Source: JBPYCR01 sp051846915 (GTDB taxonomy: Bacteria; Bacillota; Bacilli; Bacillales; Amphibacillaceae). Taken from it: a DNA stretch of 64,000 nt. This document shows positions 15,662 to 23,674 of this stretch, piece after piece; the first letter of the stretch is position 1; each line of letters begins with the position of its first letter. The notes beneath the pieces were generated by a model that saw only the letters and a program-made list of their open reading frames with translations, was not told the origin of the DNA and ran no database searches. The position numbers and the translations under genes are program-made. Location: NCBI RefSeq assembly GCF_051846915.1, contig NZ_JBPYCR010000002.1, forward strand, positions 62,001 to 126,000, read 5' to 3'.

Positions 15662-16222
15662 TCATTCGGTAGATCGGTACATTTGAAATAGTCCGGTAAA
15701 TACGAGTTCGTGCTGAACAAAACTATTCACACGCACTTTCGTTAATCCTTTATCCGTTTTCCCTTCAACAACTGCTTTGGCAACAACCTGTTCCGATTCT
15801 TTCACTTGCCGCGTAAATTTGATGTCTACTTTGGCAGTAAGGGCCAATTCATCATTGATAACGGCTACAGCAAGTGAATTCGCCTGTGCAAACAGATGAT
15901 GTCCCCGCGCAATTTTATTTCGAGAAAATACGTGTTCCGATTTGATCATCATGATGGAGATTGCTCGTTTATCCAACTCCAGATCAATAATTTCACCGAT
16001 AACATCATCAATCGTCAATGCTCTTACCGTTTCATTCCAATGATTAGAAGCTACAGAACGAATCCGCGCCCGTAACTCAGGAATTGAAAGCTCCATTCGG
16101 TCTAATCGGATCGTCTGGATACTTACATTAAATTTTTTGGCCAAGTCATCATCTGTTATAAAAGGGGTTTGTTCAATGGTTTCTTGTAATAGTTGTTGAC
16201 GTTCTTGTTTCGTTCTTTTCAA
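15662..16222 (-). CDS. fapR: Transcription factor FapR, malonyl-CoA-responsive repressor of lipid synthesis
   Basis: Represses fatty-acid and phospholipid genes; malonyl-CoA releases it. N-terminal DeoR-like HTH includes VSIQTIRLDRMELSIPELR (about 31-49); the C-terminal hot-dog domain carries ARGHHLFAQANSLAVAVI, which binds malonyl-CoA. I chose TTG 16222: it gives 186 residues beginning MKRTKQERQQLL, aligns with the B. subtilis start, and GGATGGTG lies 6 bases upstream. ATG 16234 is possible but has no ribosome-binding site. A FapR operator lies just upstream, so it is autoregulated. Confidence 0.96.
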   Translation of the reverse strand: MKRTKQERQQLLQETIEQTPFITDDDLAKKFNVSIQTIRLDRMELSIPELRARIRSVASNHWNETVRALTIDDVIGEIIDLELDKRAISIMMIKSEHVFSRNKIARGHHLFAQANSLAVAVINDELALTAKVDIKFTRQVKESEQVVAKAVVEGKTDKGLTKVRVNSFVQHELVFTGLFQMYRSTE

Positions 16223-16247
16223 CGCACGCACCATCCAAAAGTTTATG

Positions 16248-16264
16248 TTATGACTAGGTACTAA
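16248..16264 (-). promoter_or_regulatory. FapR operator (FapO) at the fapR promoter
   Basis: Minus-strand TTAGTACCTAGTCATAA is close to the known FapR target TTAGTACCTGATACTAA. It lies directly downstream of the -10 element, over the presumed transcription start, where a repressor would block initiation of fapR-plsX-fabD-fabG. Confidence 0.85.
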
Positions 16265-16268
16265 TAGT

Positions 16269-16299
16269 AATATATATGAGTAAATTTCGATATGCAAGT
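16269..16299 (-). promoter_or_regulatory. SigA-type promoter for fapR operon
   Basis: Minus strand: -35 TTGCAT, 17-base spacer, -10 TATATT, placed between the recG stop and the FapR operator. Spacing is ideal and the downstream operator supports it. Confidence 0.7.
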
Positions 16300-16304
16300 A
16301 TTTT

Positions 16305-18338
16305 TTAATCAAGCTTTTCAAAAATAGCTGGGTCATTTCTAAGCAAATTTAACAGTGGGATAAATTCTTCGTTTGCTTCCAGCAAGTTATTGCTTATAAT
16401 TTCTTCTGCATCTTTTCGAGCTACTTCGAGCGCACGATAATCATGGATCATATCCGCAACTTTAAATTCCGGCAGTCCACTTTGCTTTTTCCCAAAGAAA
16501 TCTCCCGGACCTCGTAATTGCAAGTCCTGTTCGGCCAACTCAAAACCATTAGCTGTTTCCGTCATAATCTTCATTCTTTCTTTACCAATTTCACCTTTAG
16601 GATCAGCAATTAGAATGCAATAGCTTTGTTTGTTGCCTCTCCCCACTCTTCCACGTAATTGGTGCAGTTGTGACAGTCCAAACCGTTCAGCATCATAAAC
16701 AACCATAATCGTCGCATTCGGCACATTTACGCCAACTTCAATGACAGTCGTCGAAACAAGTATGTGAACTTCGTTATGCATAAATTGCTCCATTATCCGT
16801 TCTTTTTCTGCGGTTGGTAATCGACCGTGCATTAAACCTATTTTTATAGTAGAAGAATAATAGGCTTGGAGCTTTTCATATAATTCAACAGCATTTTGAA
16901 TATCCATTTTGTCTGATTCTTCAATAAGCGGACAAACAACATAAGCCTGTTCCCCTTGTAGTATCTGTCTTTTTATAAACTCCAGCACCCGCTCCAACGT
17001 ATTTTCTTTTGTCCAATACGTTTCAATCTTTTTTCTTCCGGAAGGCATTTCGTCAATGACTGACACATCCATATCCCCAAAAGCAGTAATTGCCAATGTT
17101 CGTGGAATTGGTGTTGCTGTCATAAATAACACATCCGGATACAACCCTTTATTTCGCAATACGCGTCGTTGCTCTACACCAAAGCGATGCTGCTCGTCTA
17201 CAATGACAAAACCAAGATCAGCAAAAATGACATCATCCTGTATTAATGCATGCGTTCCAATTACTATATCGATTTCATGATTTTTAATAGCTGTTACAAT
17301 TTCTTTTCTTTTCTTTCCTTTTATTGAGCCTGTCAATAAAACAATATTAGTACTTTCACCAAACGTTTCTGTAAGTGAATGAAAATGCTGTTCGGCCAAA
17401 ATTTCTGTCGGAACCATTAAGGCACCCTGCTTTTTAGCCGTAACAGCCGCATAAAGGCATATGGCAGCAACAGCTGTCTTTCCTGATCCCACATCACCTT
17501 GCAGTAATCGATTCATACGTAAAGGGGAAATCATATCATCCAAAATTTGCTCTAATGCATTTTTCTGAGCGTTTGTTAACGTAAAAGGCAAGCGCTGAAT
17601 AAATACATTTAACCTTTTTTCGTCGTAGTAGTGTGCATTTCCAGTTGATGCTTCCCGGTTTATTTTTCTTAATAATTGCATTTTCAATTGGAAAATTAAA
17701 AATTCTTCATATGTAAACCTTCTTCTGGCATGCTTCAACATACGTTTGTTTTCAGGCATGTGCATTGATTTTAAAGCGCTTTTTCGGTTTGGTAATTTGT
17801 ATGCTTGTAAATAGTGAGTCGGAATAATTTCTTTAACTTGATCTACATATTGCTGCAAAGCTGTTTGTATTACTTTTCTTAACCGTTTGTTTGTAATCTT
17901 TCCCTTTAGGGAGTACACCGATTGAATCGCTTCATCACTTTTTGGTAATCCTTTACGATAGTAATTTATCGTTATTTGCAGCCGGTTCATATCCCACTTA
18001 CCGCTTAACGTAACTGTATCTCCCTGATTTATGTGCTTTTTCGCAAAACTTCGATTAAACATTACTGCCTTAATAGCCACTTTTTCAACTTCAACCATGA
18101 ACGTGAGTCGTGATTTTCTTTTTCCATAAAATTGAAGAGAAGGAGCATGAATGACTTTCCCTGCGATAGTTACTTGATCATCATGAATCAATTCACGAAG
18201 TGGCTTTATTTCATATGTATCATAACGAGATGGGAAATAAAACAGCAAATCATCAATTGTATATATATTTATCGCTTCTAGTTCTTCACTAAACTTTTCA
18301 CCTACACCGGTTAACGTGTGGACAGGAGCATCTAACAC
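16305..18338 (-). CDS. recG: ATP-dependent DNA helicase RecG
   Basis: Branch-migrating helicase that remodels stalled forks and Holliday junctions. 677 residues. The N-terminal wedge/OB domain (about 60-160) is followed by helicase motifs: QGDVGSGKTAVA (Walker A, near 280), DEQHRFG (motif II, near 377), TATPIPRT, STTVIEVGVNVPNA and QLRGRVGRG. The GTG start is preceded by AGAGAGTGA. It lies upstream of fapR as in B. subtilis. Confidence 0.98.
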   Translation of the reverse strand: MLDAPVHTLTGVGEKFSEELEAINIYTIDDLLFYFPSRYDTYEIKPLRELIHDDQVTIAGKVIHAPSLQFYGKRKSRLTFMVEVEKVAIKAVMFNRSFAKKHINQGDTVTLSGKWDMNRLQITINYYRKGLPKSDEAIQSVYSLKGKITNKRLRKVIQTALQQYVDQVKEIIPTHYLQAYKLPNRKSALKSMHMPENKRMLKHARRRFTYEEFLIFQLKMQLLRKINREASTGNAHYYDEKRLNVFIQRLPFTLTNAQKNALEQILDDMISPLRMNRLLQGDVGSGKTAVAAICLYAAVTAKKQGALMVPTEILAEQHFHSLTETFGESTNIVLLTGSIKGKKRKEIVTAIKNHEIDIVIGTHALIQDDVIFADLGFVIVDEQHRFGVEQRRVLRNKGLYPDVLFMTATPIPRTLAITAFGDMDVSVIDEMPSGRKKIETYWTKENTLERVLEFIKRQILQGEQAYVVCPLIEESDKMDIQNAVELYEKLQAYYSSTIKIGLMHGRLPTAEKERIMEQFMHNEVHILVSTTVIEVGVNVPNATIMVVYDAERFGLSQLHQLRGRVGRGNKQSYCILIADPKGEIGKERMKIMTETANGFELAEQDLQLRGPGDFFGKKQSGLPEFKVADMIHDYRALEVARKDAEEIISNNLLEANEEFIPLLNLLRNDPAIFEKLD

Positions 18339-18464
18339 TTTGCGTCACTCTCTCTTCTTCAACAATGTTTGCTTTCATTTAGTGTAGCATAAGGAAATTC
18401 GCAGAACAAAAACCATGGCACCAAATAAATAAAAGCAAATAAAGTAATGATCCATCGAAAATAA

Positions 18465-18494
18465 AAAAGCAATGATCGCCAGACCACCGCTTTT
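18465..18494 (-). terminator. Terminator after yloV
   Basis: Stem AAAAGCGGTG / CATTGCTTTT (two G-U pairs) with a 10-base loop, followed by TTTTATTTTC on the minus strand just past the yloV stop codon. Separates yloU-yloV from recG. Confidence 0.65.
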
Positions 18495-18498
18495 ATAC

Positions 18499-20166
18499 TT
18501 ATTCAACTGATAAAATATAGGAATATATTGGTTGATTGCCATGATGAATTTCTATTTCAATCTCTTCAAAAGTTTCTTCCACATATTTTTTCAGTAATTC
18601 TAATTCTTCTGCTGTCACATCTTCTCCATATAAAACGGTTAGTATCTCATCTTCTTCACCAATCATGTCTTGTAGCAATAATTTCATTGTTTCCATTCTG
18701 TCCGGATCAGATGCTTTAATTTCCGAATCAGCTATTCCCATAAAATTCCCATTTTCAATCGTAATATCGCCGATTTTTGTATCCCGAATTGCGTATGTGA
18801 CTTGTCCCGTTTTTACTAATTTTCCGGCGGCTTCCATTTCCTCCTTATTATCAGAAATATTCAGATCCGGATGAAAGGCTAATAGTGCACTAATGCCTTG
18901 AGGAATCGACTGCGTAGGTACAACTACAGCGTTCGTTTCAGCTAGATCGACTGCTTGTTCGGCTGCCATAACGATATTTTTATTGTTCGGTAAAACAATG
19001 ACGTTTTCAGCATGAGCGTCTTTAATGGCATCCGCGATATCTTGCGTGCTCGGATTCATTGTCTGACCACCCTCGAGTACGATGGTTGCACCAATACTTT
19101 CAAACAATTCTTTAATGCCTGATCCTAGAGCAATTGTCACAATCCCATAATTTGCTTTCTCTACCGGCGCTTGCGCTTTTTTATGGTTATCTCCTACAAT
19201 TGACGTGTGCTGTTCACGCATATTTTCAATGTCCATATTAATTAAACTTCCATAGCGCTGTCCAAGTGTCATGACATTTCCGGGATATTCAGTATGTATA
19301 TGAACCTTTACTACTTCTTCATCTGACACAACTAATAAAGAATCGCCATGTTCACTTAATTCATTTCGAAACTGATTCTCATTAAAAGGATTATTATCTA
19401 TTTTTTCTTCTTCAAATTTAACCATAAATTCTGTACAATACCCATACGTAATATCAGCTGTCTCCATAAAGTCCTGTGCTACTTTATGATGCTCTGCCTG
19501 AACGAGACTTTCCATTTCGACTGTATCCATCGCTTCTTTTGGTAATTCCTCGCCTTTTAAAACAGCTAGAAATCCTTCATATATCGTTACTAGGCCTTGT
19601 CCACCAGAATCAACGACCCCTACTTCTTTTAATACCGGTAGAAGCTCAGGTGTCCGTTTTAATGATTCTTTTGCTTCCATTACTATCTTATCCATTAACT
19701 GAACAAGATCTGTTTCGGTCTTGGCCACTTTGGAGGCTGTACTAGCTGCATCCTTTGCAACCGTCAGTATCGTTCCCTCTACAGGTTTCATAACCGCTTT
19801 ATATGCTGTTTTCACGCCGGACTCAAATGCGTCTGCAAACTCTTTTGCATTAACAGCCTTCTTTCCTTCCAGCCCTTTAGCAAATCCACGAAAAATCTGT
19901 GACAAAATAACTCCTGAATTCCCTCGTGCACCCATCAATAATCCTTTACTGAAAGCTTGGGAAACGTCAGCGACATTGTTGCTATCCGCCTTTTTTACTT
20001 CATTCACACCGGATGTCATCGATAAGTTCATATTTGTACCTGTATCACCATCAGGCACGGGGAATACGTTTAATGCATCTATTTTCTTTGAATTATTTGA
20101 TAAATGATGAGCACCTAATAATATCATTTGTATTAACTCCTGCCCATCCAACATACGTTTTGTCAC
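18499..20166 (-). CDS. yloV: YloV/FakA-like DAK2-domain kinase (fatty acid kinase ATP-binding subunit)
   Basis: FakA phosphorylates fatty acids presented by a DegV-type FakB protein, feeding exogenous acids into PlsX/PlsY. The 555 residues hold an N-terminal DAK2 kinase domain with NVFPVPDGDTGTNM near 33-46 and GARGNSGVILSQIFRG near 80-95, then a C-terminal DUF1949/EDD-like region (about 300-555). The GTG start follows AGGAGGAAGTATA. Paired with yloU; location close to the plsX-fabD genes fits a lipid role. Substrate assignment is by family. Confidence 0.93.
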   Translation of the reverse strand: MTKRMLDGQELIQMILLGAHHLSNNSKKIDALNVFPVPDGDTGTNMNLSMTSGVNEVKKADSNNVADVSQAFSKGLLMGARGNSGVILSQIFRGFAKGLEGKKAVNAKEFADAFESGVKTAYKAVMKPVEGTILTVAKDAASTASKVAKTETDLVQLMDKIVMEAKESLKRTPELLPVLKEVGVVDSGGQGLVTIYEGFLAVLKGEELPKEAMDTVEMESLVQAEHHKVAQDFMETADITYGYCTEFMVKFEEEKIDNNPFNENQFRNELSEHGDSLLVVSDEEVVKVHIHTEYPGNVMTLGQRYGSLINMDIENMREQHTSIVGDNHKKAQAPVEKANYGIVTIALGSGIKELFESIGATIVLEGGQTMNPSTQDIADAIKDAHAENVIVLPNNKNIVMAAEQAVDLAETNAVVVPTQSIPQGISALLAFHPDLNISDNKEEMEAAGKLVKTGQVTYAIRDTKIGDITIENGNFMGIADSEIKASDPDRMETMKLLLQDMIGEEDEILTVLYGEDVTAEELELLKKYVEETFEEIEIEIHHGNQPIYSYILSVE

Positions 20167-20197
20167 TATACTTCCTCCTCATTGTCAACATAAATAG

Positions 20198-20560
20198 TTA
20201 ATCATTTTCTACTCGGACTCCTTGAACATAAATGTTAACAGAATCAATTGTTAACCCGAGCGATTGCTTCAGCGTGTACTTCACTTGAGTTTGAACGTTA
20301 TGAGCTACTTCAGAAATTCTGGTGCCATAGCTTACGATAATGTACATATCAATATGAAGTGTTGTTTCTTCCTGTCTTACGATAATCCCGCGTGAAAAAT
20401 TTTCTTTTCTTAGTATTTCGGCAATACCATCCTTTATTTGACTTTTAGAAGCCATTCCTACAATACCGTAGCATTCTACAGCTGCTCCGCCGGCAATAGT
20501 AGCAATTACTTCATTCGTAATAGTTACTCGGCCGTCTTCTGTATAAAGTTCAATGGACAT
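20198..20560 (-). CDS. yloU: Asp23/Gls24 family protein YloU
   Basis: Small envelope-stress-type protein conserved in Bacillota, usually encoded before yloV/fakA. 120 residues with repeated beta-alpha pattern: GRVTITNEVIATIAGGAAVE near 10-29, YIIVSYGTRISEVAHNVQ near 70-87 and IYVQGVRVE at the end. ATG 20560 has AAAGGAGGATATTT upstream. Function is not well defined; Asp23 homologues associate with the membrane in staphylococci. Confidence 0.9.
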   Translation of the reverse strand: MSIELYTEDGRVTITNEVIATIAGGAAVECYGIVGMASKSQIKDGIAEILRKENFSRGIIVRQEETTLHIDMYIIVSYGTRISEVAHNVQTQVKYTLKQSLGLTIDSVNIYVQGVRVEND

Positions 20561-20595
20561 AAATATCCTCCTTTTATTCAAGAAATGGTTGTCGA

Positions 20596-20625
20596 ACTAT
20601 ATTGTAATCGTAAAAATTTTGCCAA
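20596..20625 (-). promoter_or_regulatory. Probable SigA promoter for yloU-yloV
   Basis: Minus strand: TTGGCA, 18-base spacer, TATAGT, about 36 bases upstream of the yloU start codon. The rest of the 306-base divergent gap to rpmB is AT-rich and shows no further gene. Confidence 0.5.
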
Positions 20626-20793
20626 TTAATAAGACACCAACAATTAGTGAATGCTTTTGATTTCTTCTGATCTTTGCTTAACAAACATTTTACTATATAC
20701 ATTTCATTTTTAAAAGCAGTCATATTATATCATTAATACAGACCATATAATACACTTCATATCAATATTTCTTTCCTTTCACTGCAGAAGTTA

Positions 20794-20822
20794 TTGCAAT
20801 CTGTGTATACGTATGATAAATT
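20794..20822 (+). promoter_or_regulatory. Probable promoter for rpmB
   Basis: Plus strand: TTGCAA, 17-base spacer, TAAATT, 45 bases before the rpmB start. Moderate match; a TTGACA closer to the gene lies too near the ribosome-binding site to act as a -35. Confidence 0.45.
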
Positions 20823-20866
20823 ATATAAGTATTATATTGACACATGTTGGATTAGGAGGGATTTAC

Positions 20867-21055
20867 ATGGCTAGAAAATGTGTTATTACTGGACGCAAAA
20901 CTGGAACTGGAAACCATCGTTCACACGCTATGAATTCCAATAAACGTAAATGGAAAGCAAATGTTCAAAAAGTTAGAATTATGGTTGACGGTAAGCCGAA
21001 GCGTGTTTATGTTTCTGCTCGAGCGCTTAAAAAAGGAAATATCGAACGCGTATAA
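20867..21055 (+). CDS. rpmB: 50S ribosomal protein L28
   Basis: Small basic large-subunit protein, 62 residues. It begins MARKCVITGRKTGTGNHRSH and continues SNKRKWKANVQKVRI and VYVSARALKKGNIERV, all family features. It has a single N-terminal Cys and no CxxC pair, so it is the zinc-free form. ATG 20867 follows TTAGGAGGGATTTAC; a longer in-frame start at 20813 has no site. Transcribed opposite to its neighbours, as in B. subtilis. Confidence 0.98.
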   Translation: MARKCVITGRKTGTGNHRSHAMNSNKRKWKANVQKVRIMVDGKPKRVYVSARALKKGNIERV

Positions 21056-21064
21056 ACTTTTTGT

Positions 21065-21095
21065 AGACCAAAGACGGATGTGACTTTGGTCTTCA
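21065..21095 (+). terminator. Terminator after rpmB
   Basis: Stem AGACCAAAG / CTTTGGTCT with a 10-base loop, followed by TCATTTG, 10 bases after the rpmB stop. Confidence 0.75.
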
Positions 21096-21232
21096 TTTGT
21101 AAATAAGAACAGTCTTATATACGAATAAATCATGCTTTGACCATGTCATTTTGGAATTTAATTTGCCATACATGCAGCACATAACTGCACCGCAGAAATA
21201 GACGTCATTGGATGATGATGGAATCCAAATAT

Positions 21233-21263
21233 AAAAAGCACCCTTTACTTTGGGGTGCCTTTT
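21233..21263. terminator. Bidirectional terminator between rpmB and spoVM
   Basis: AAAAAGCACCC ... GGGGTGCCTTTTA forms a hairpin with A-runs before and T-runs after, so it can terminate on both strands. On the minus strand it lies about 70 bases past the spoVM stop. Confidence 0.75.
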
Positions 21264-21333
21264 ATATTATCGGGACATACGGATAAGCAAAAAGAATAAT
21301 AACGATCATGAGTCCACTATGAATTACGTGCAT

Positions 21334-21417
21334 TTATTTTTCCTTTTTAAAAACACCGATCACTACACGTACAAATCCGCCAATAAATCTTGGGAGTTTT
21401 ATCGTATAAAATTTCAT
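21334..21417 (-). CDS. spoVM: Stage V sporulation protein M (SpoVM)
   Basis: Amphipathic peptide that senses the convex forespore membrane and anchors the SpoIVA basement layer of the spore coat. The 27-residue product begins MKFYTIKLPRFIGGFVRVVI and ends GVFKKEK. It matches the 26-residue B. subtilis SpoVM closely and keeps the critical Pro at position 9. A very strong AGGAGGGGG site precedes ATG 21417. Position between rpmB and thiN is the conserved one. Expected to be SigE-dependent; I did not identify the promoter. Confidence 0.96.
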   Translation of the reverse strand: MKFYTIKLPRFIGGFVRVVIGVFKKEK

Positions 21418-21462
21418 GAGTTCCCCCTCCTCTGCATACAAACAGCACAGTATTGGAATCGC

Positions 21463-22122
21463 TTATAAGGAAAAACCTGCATCACGACTCTTTATTACCA
21501 ATAATATGCCTGCTTCATAATAAAAAGTACCACTTTTTGCAAGAAGCTTATTTGAAATGCAGCGGGTAGAGCCCCAGGAAATGTTTTTATTCTCTAATGG
21601 GTAATAAAAATCAGTTAATGTCAAGCCTTCTACAGATGATGAAAATGGCACAAATGATACATTTGGATACATTTCGCTCTGTACAACCGTATGCTCGCCC
21701 GGAAAAGTTAATTCGAGTTCATTAAATTTATCAACAATAATGCCTCTTACACCTTTGTTTACCAAGAAGTAAAGCAATTGTATATTAATAAGTTCATGAT
21801 CGATTCGCCCGCCAGTTACACCGAACAAATAAATATTTTTCGGCTTTAAGTTCATAGCCTGGTCAATAGCGAGTTCCAAATCCGTTTTATCTTTTTCCAC
21901 CGGATATAAACAAAAATCAGCAACTGCTTTTTTTATTTGCTGTTTTTCCTGTTCGTTAATGGAATCGAAGTCACCTATTGCATAATCGGCGTTTATGCCG
22001 TTTTCCACCAACGTTAATGCTCCACGATCTGCCCCAATCCATACGTCGACTTTATTTAAATATAAATCAATATTAGGCAATAATTGTTCCGGGCCATTGC
22101 CAACTACACCGATATTTACCAT
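21463..22122 (-). CDS. thiN: Thiamine diphosphokinase
   Basis: Converts thiamine to thiamine diphosphate with ATP. 219 residues: WIGADRGALTLVENGINADYA near 28 (substrate pocket; only partly quoted), GDFDSI near 51, DKTDLELAIDQA near 76 and GVTGGRIDHELINIQLL near 98. Belongs to the ThiN/YloS family. It starts 5 bases after rpe in a run rsgA-rpe-thiN-spoVM conserved in Bacillaceae. Confidence 0.95.
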   Translation of the reverse strand: MVNIGVVGNGPEQLLPNIDLYLNKVDVWIGADRGALTLVENGINADYAIGDFDSINEQEKQQIKKAVADFCLYPVEKDKTDLELAIDQAMNLKPKNIYLFGVTGGRIDHELINIQLLYFLVNKGVRGIIVDKFNELELTFPGEHTVVQSEMYPNVSFVPFSSSVEGLTLTDFYYPLENKNISWGSTRCISNKLLAKSGTFYYEAGILLVIKSRDAGFSL

Positions 22123-22127
22123 ACCAT

Positions 22128-22790
22128 CTACTCCATGTTTTTAGTTGCTGCTAAGATTTTACGAAGTGCTTGTTCGCGATTGGGTTGATTGAAAATCGCG
22201 CTGCCCGCAACGAGCACGTCTGCACCGGCTTCCGTACAAACCTTAGCCGTTTTTTCGTTAACACCGCCATCAACTTGTATTTCATATGAGTAATCATTCT
22301 CTTTTCTCAAATGGCTAAGCTCTTTTATTTTATGAATGGTTTCCTTTATAAACGATTGTCCACCAAATCCAGGGTTTACAGTCATTACTAAAACTAGATC
22401 AGCGGCAAATAATACTTCCTTAATCAAATGTACAGGTGTAGCAGGATTAATTACAATTCCTGCTTTTACGTCATGGCTTTTAATTAACTGAACAGTCCGG
22501 TGCAAATGAGGACATGTTTCTTGATGGACTGAAATAATGGAAGCCCCTGCATCAGCAAACATTGAAATGTACCGATCGGGATTTTCTATCATTAAATGAA
22601 CATCCAGTGGTAAACTCGTTACCGGTTTAACAGCTTCTACAATAAGTGGACCAATCGTTATATTTGGTACAAAATGACCATCCATTACATCAATATGGAT
22701 ATAGTCAGCTCCAGCCCTTTCCACTTCTTTTATTTCCTCTCCCAGCCTGGAAAAATCAGCTGAAAGAATCGATGGGGCAATTTTAGTCAT
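22128..22790 (-). CDS. rpe: Ribulose-phosphate 3-epimerase
   Basis: Interconverts ribulose 5-phosphate and xylulose 5-phosphate in the pentose phosphate pathway. A TIM barrel of 220 residues: PSILSADFSRLGEE near 6, IHIDVMDGHFVPN near 32 (metal ligands Asp and His), DVHLMIENP near 64, MTVNPGFGGQSFI near 137, and DGGVNEKT with AGSAIF near the end. Its start overlaps the rsgA stop region by one base. Confidence 0.97.
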   Translation of the reverse strand: MTKIAPSILSADFSRLGEEIKEVERAGADYIHIDVMDGHFVPNITIGPLIVEAVKPVTSLPLDVHLMIENPDRYISMFADAGASIISVHQETCPHLHRTVQLIKSHDVKAGIVINPATPVHLIKEVLFAADLVLVMTVNPGFGGQSFIKETIHKIKELSHLRKENDYSYEIQVDGGVNEKTAKVCTEAGADVLVAGSAIFNQPNREQALRKILAATKNME

Positions 22791-23674
22791 TATGAATACC
22801 TCGGCTTTCTTGATTGTATTTCTTTTAAAAAGTTTATATAGTGCTTATAACGTTCATTACTTATTCCCTCATCTTCGACAGCTTGCTTTACTGCACATTT
22901 TGGCTCTTTATCGTGCAGACAGCCTCTAAATTGGCACATTGGTGCTCTAGTTTCAATTTCGGGAAAACACATACCTAGTTCATTTGCTTCCACCTCTTTA
23001 AAATCCAATGAACTAAAACCTGGTGTATCAGCTACAAGTCCTCCATTAATCTCCACTAATTCGACATGGCGAGTTGTATGTTTCCCTCTTCCAAGACTTT
23101 TGGATATTTCGCCTGTTTTTATTAATAATGACGGTTTTAATGCATTCAGCAGCGATGATTTTCCAACACCAGATTGACCCGCAAATACAGTCACTTGGTC
23201 TAATAAAATTTCTTGCAGTATGGAAAGATTCTCTCTCTCCTTCGTCGATACAAGCTTAACCGTATAACCAATTTTTTCGTAAATATTTATATACTCTTTA
23301 ACTCGGTTCAATTGATCTTCATTTGCTAAATCTTTTTTCGAAATTAGAATAATAGGCTTTAACTGCTTCGCTTCAATCAGGACAAGAAAACGGTCCAAAA
23401 GAATTGTACTAAAGTCCGGTTCCACTACAGAGGTGACGATGATTGCTTGGGTAATATTAGCAATAGGAGGCCGGATAAGTTCATTCGTTCTTGGCTCGAT
23501 CTTAATAATATAACCTTCCTGCTCATTCGTTTGATCAAAGTGCACAAAATCGCCGACAAGAGGAGTAATCTTTTGCTTTCGAAATACTCCTCTACCTCTA
23601 CATGTGAAAATTTGACCTTCACTTTTAACATCATAAAAGCCACTCAGCGCTCGGACTATTCTTCCTTCCTGCAT
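22790..23674 (-). CDS. rsgA: Ribosome small subunit GTPase RsgA (CpgA/YloQ)
   Basis: Circularly permuted GTPase for late 30S maturation, also tied to cell-wall growth in B. subtilis. 294 residues: N-terminal OB fold (1-65), then G4 as ISKKDL near 118, P-loop GQSGVGKSSLLNAL near 170, DTPGFSS near 218, and a C-terminal zinc cluster CFPEI...CQFRGCLH...CAVKQA. It is followed by rpe and preceded at one base by prkC. CpgA is a known PrkC/PrpC substrate in B. subtilis, consistent with the clustering. Confidence 0.97.
   Translation of the reverse strand: MQEGRIVRALSGFYDVKSEGQIFTCRGRGVFRKQKITPLVGDFVHFDQTNEQEGYIIKIEPRTNELIRPPIANITQAIIVTSVVEPDFSTILLDRFLVLIEAKQLKPIILISKKDLANEDQLNRVKEYINIYEKIGYTVKLVSTKERENLSILQEILLDQVTVFAGQSGVGKSSLLNALKPSLLIKTGEISKSLGRGKHTTRHVELVEINGGLVADTPGFSSLDFKEVEANELGMCFPEIETRAPMCQFRGCLHDKEPKCAVKQAVEDEGISNERYKHYINFLKEIQSRKPRYS

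Noticed and set aside
16234..16336. Extended fapR reading frame overlapping the recG end
   Set aside because: It would put the promoter and FapR operator inside the gene; the product then has a non-family N-terminus.
20867..21055. Possible tRNA or rRNA genes in the gaps around rpmB and elsewhere
   Set aside because: No cloverleaf, TTCGAAT-type T-loop in the right context, or rRNA-like sequence was seen in any gap.
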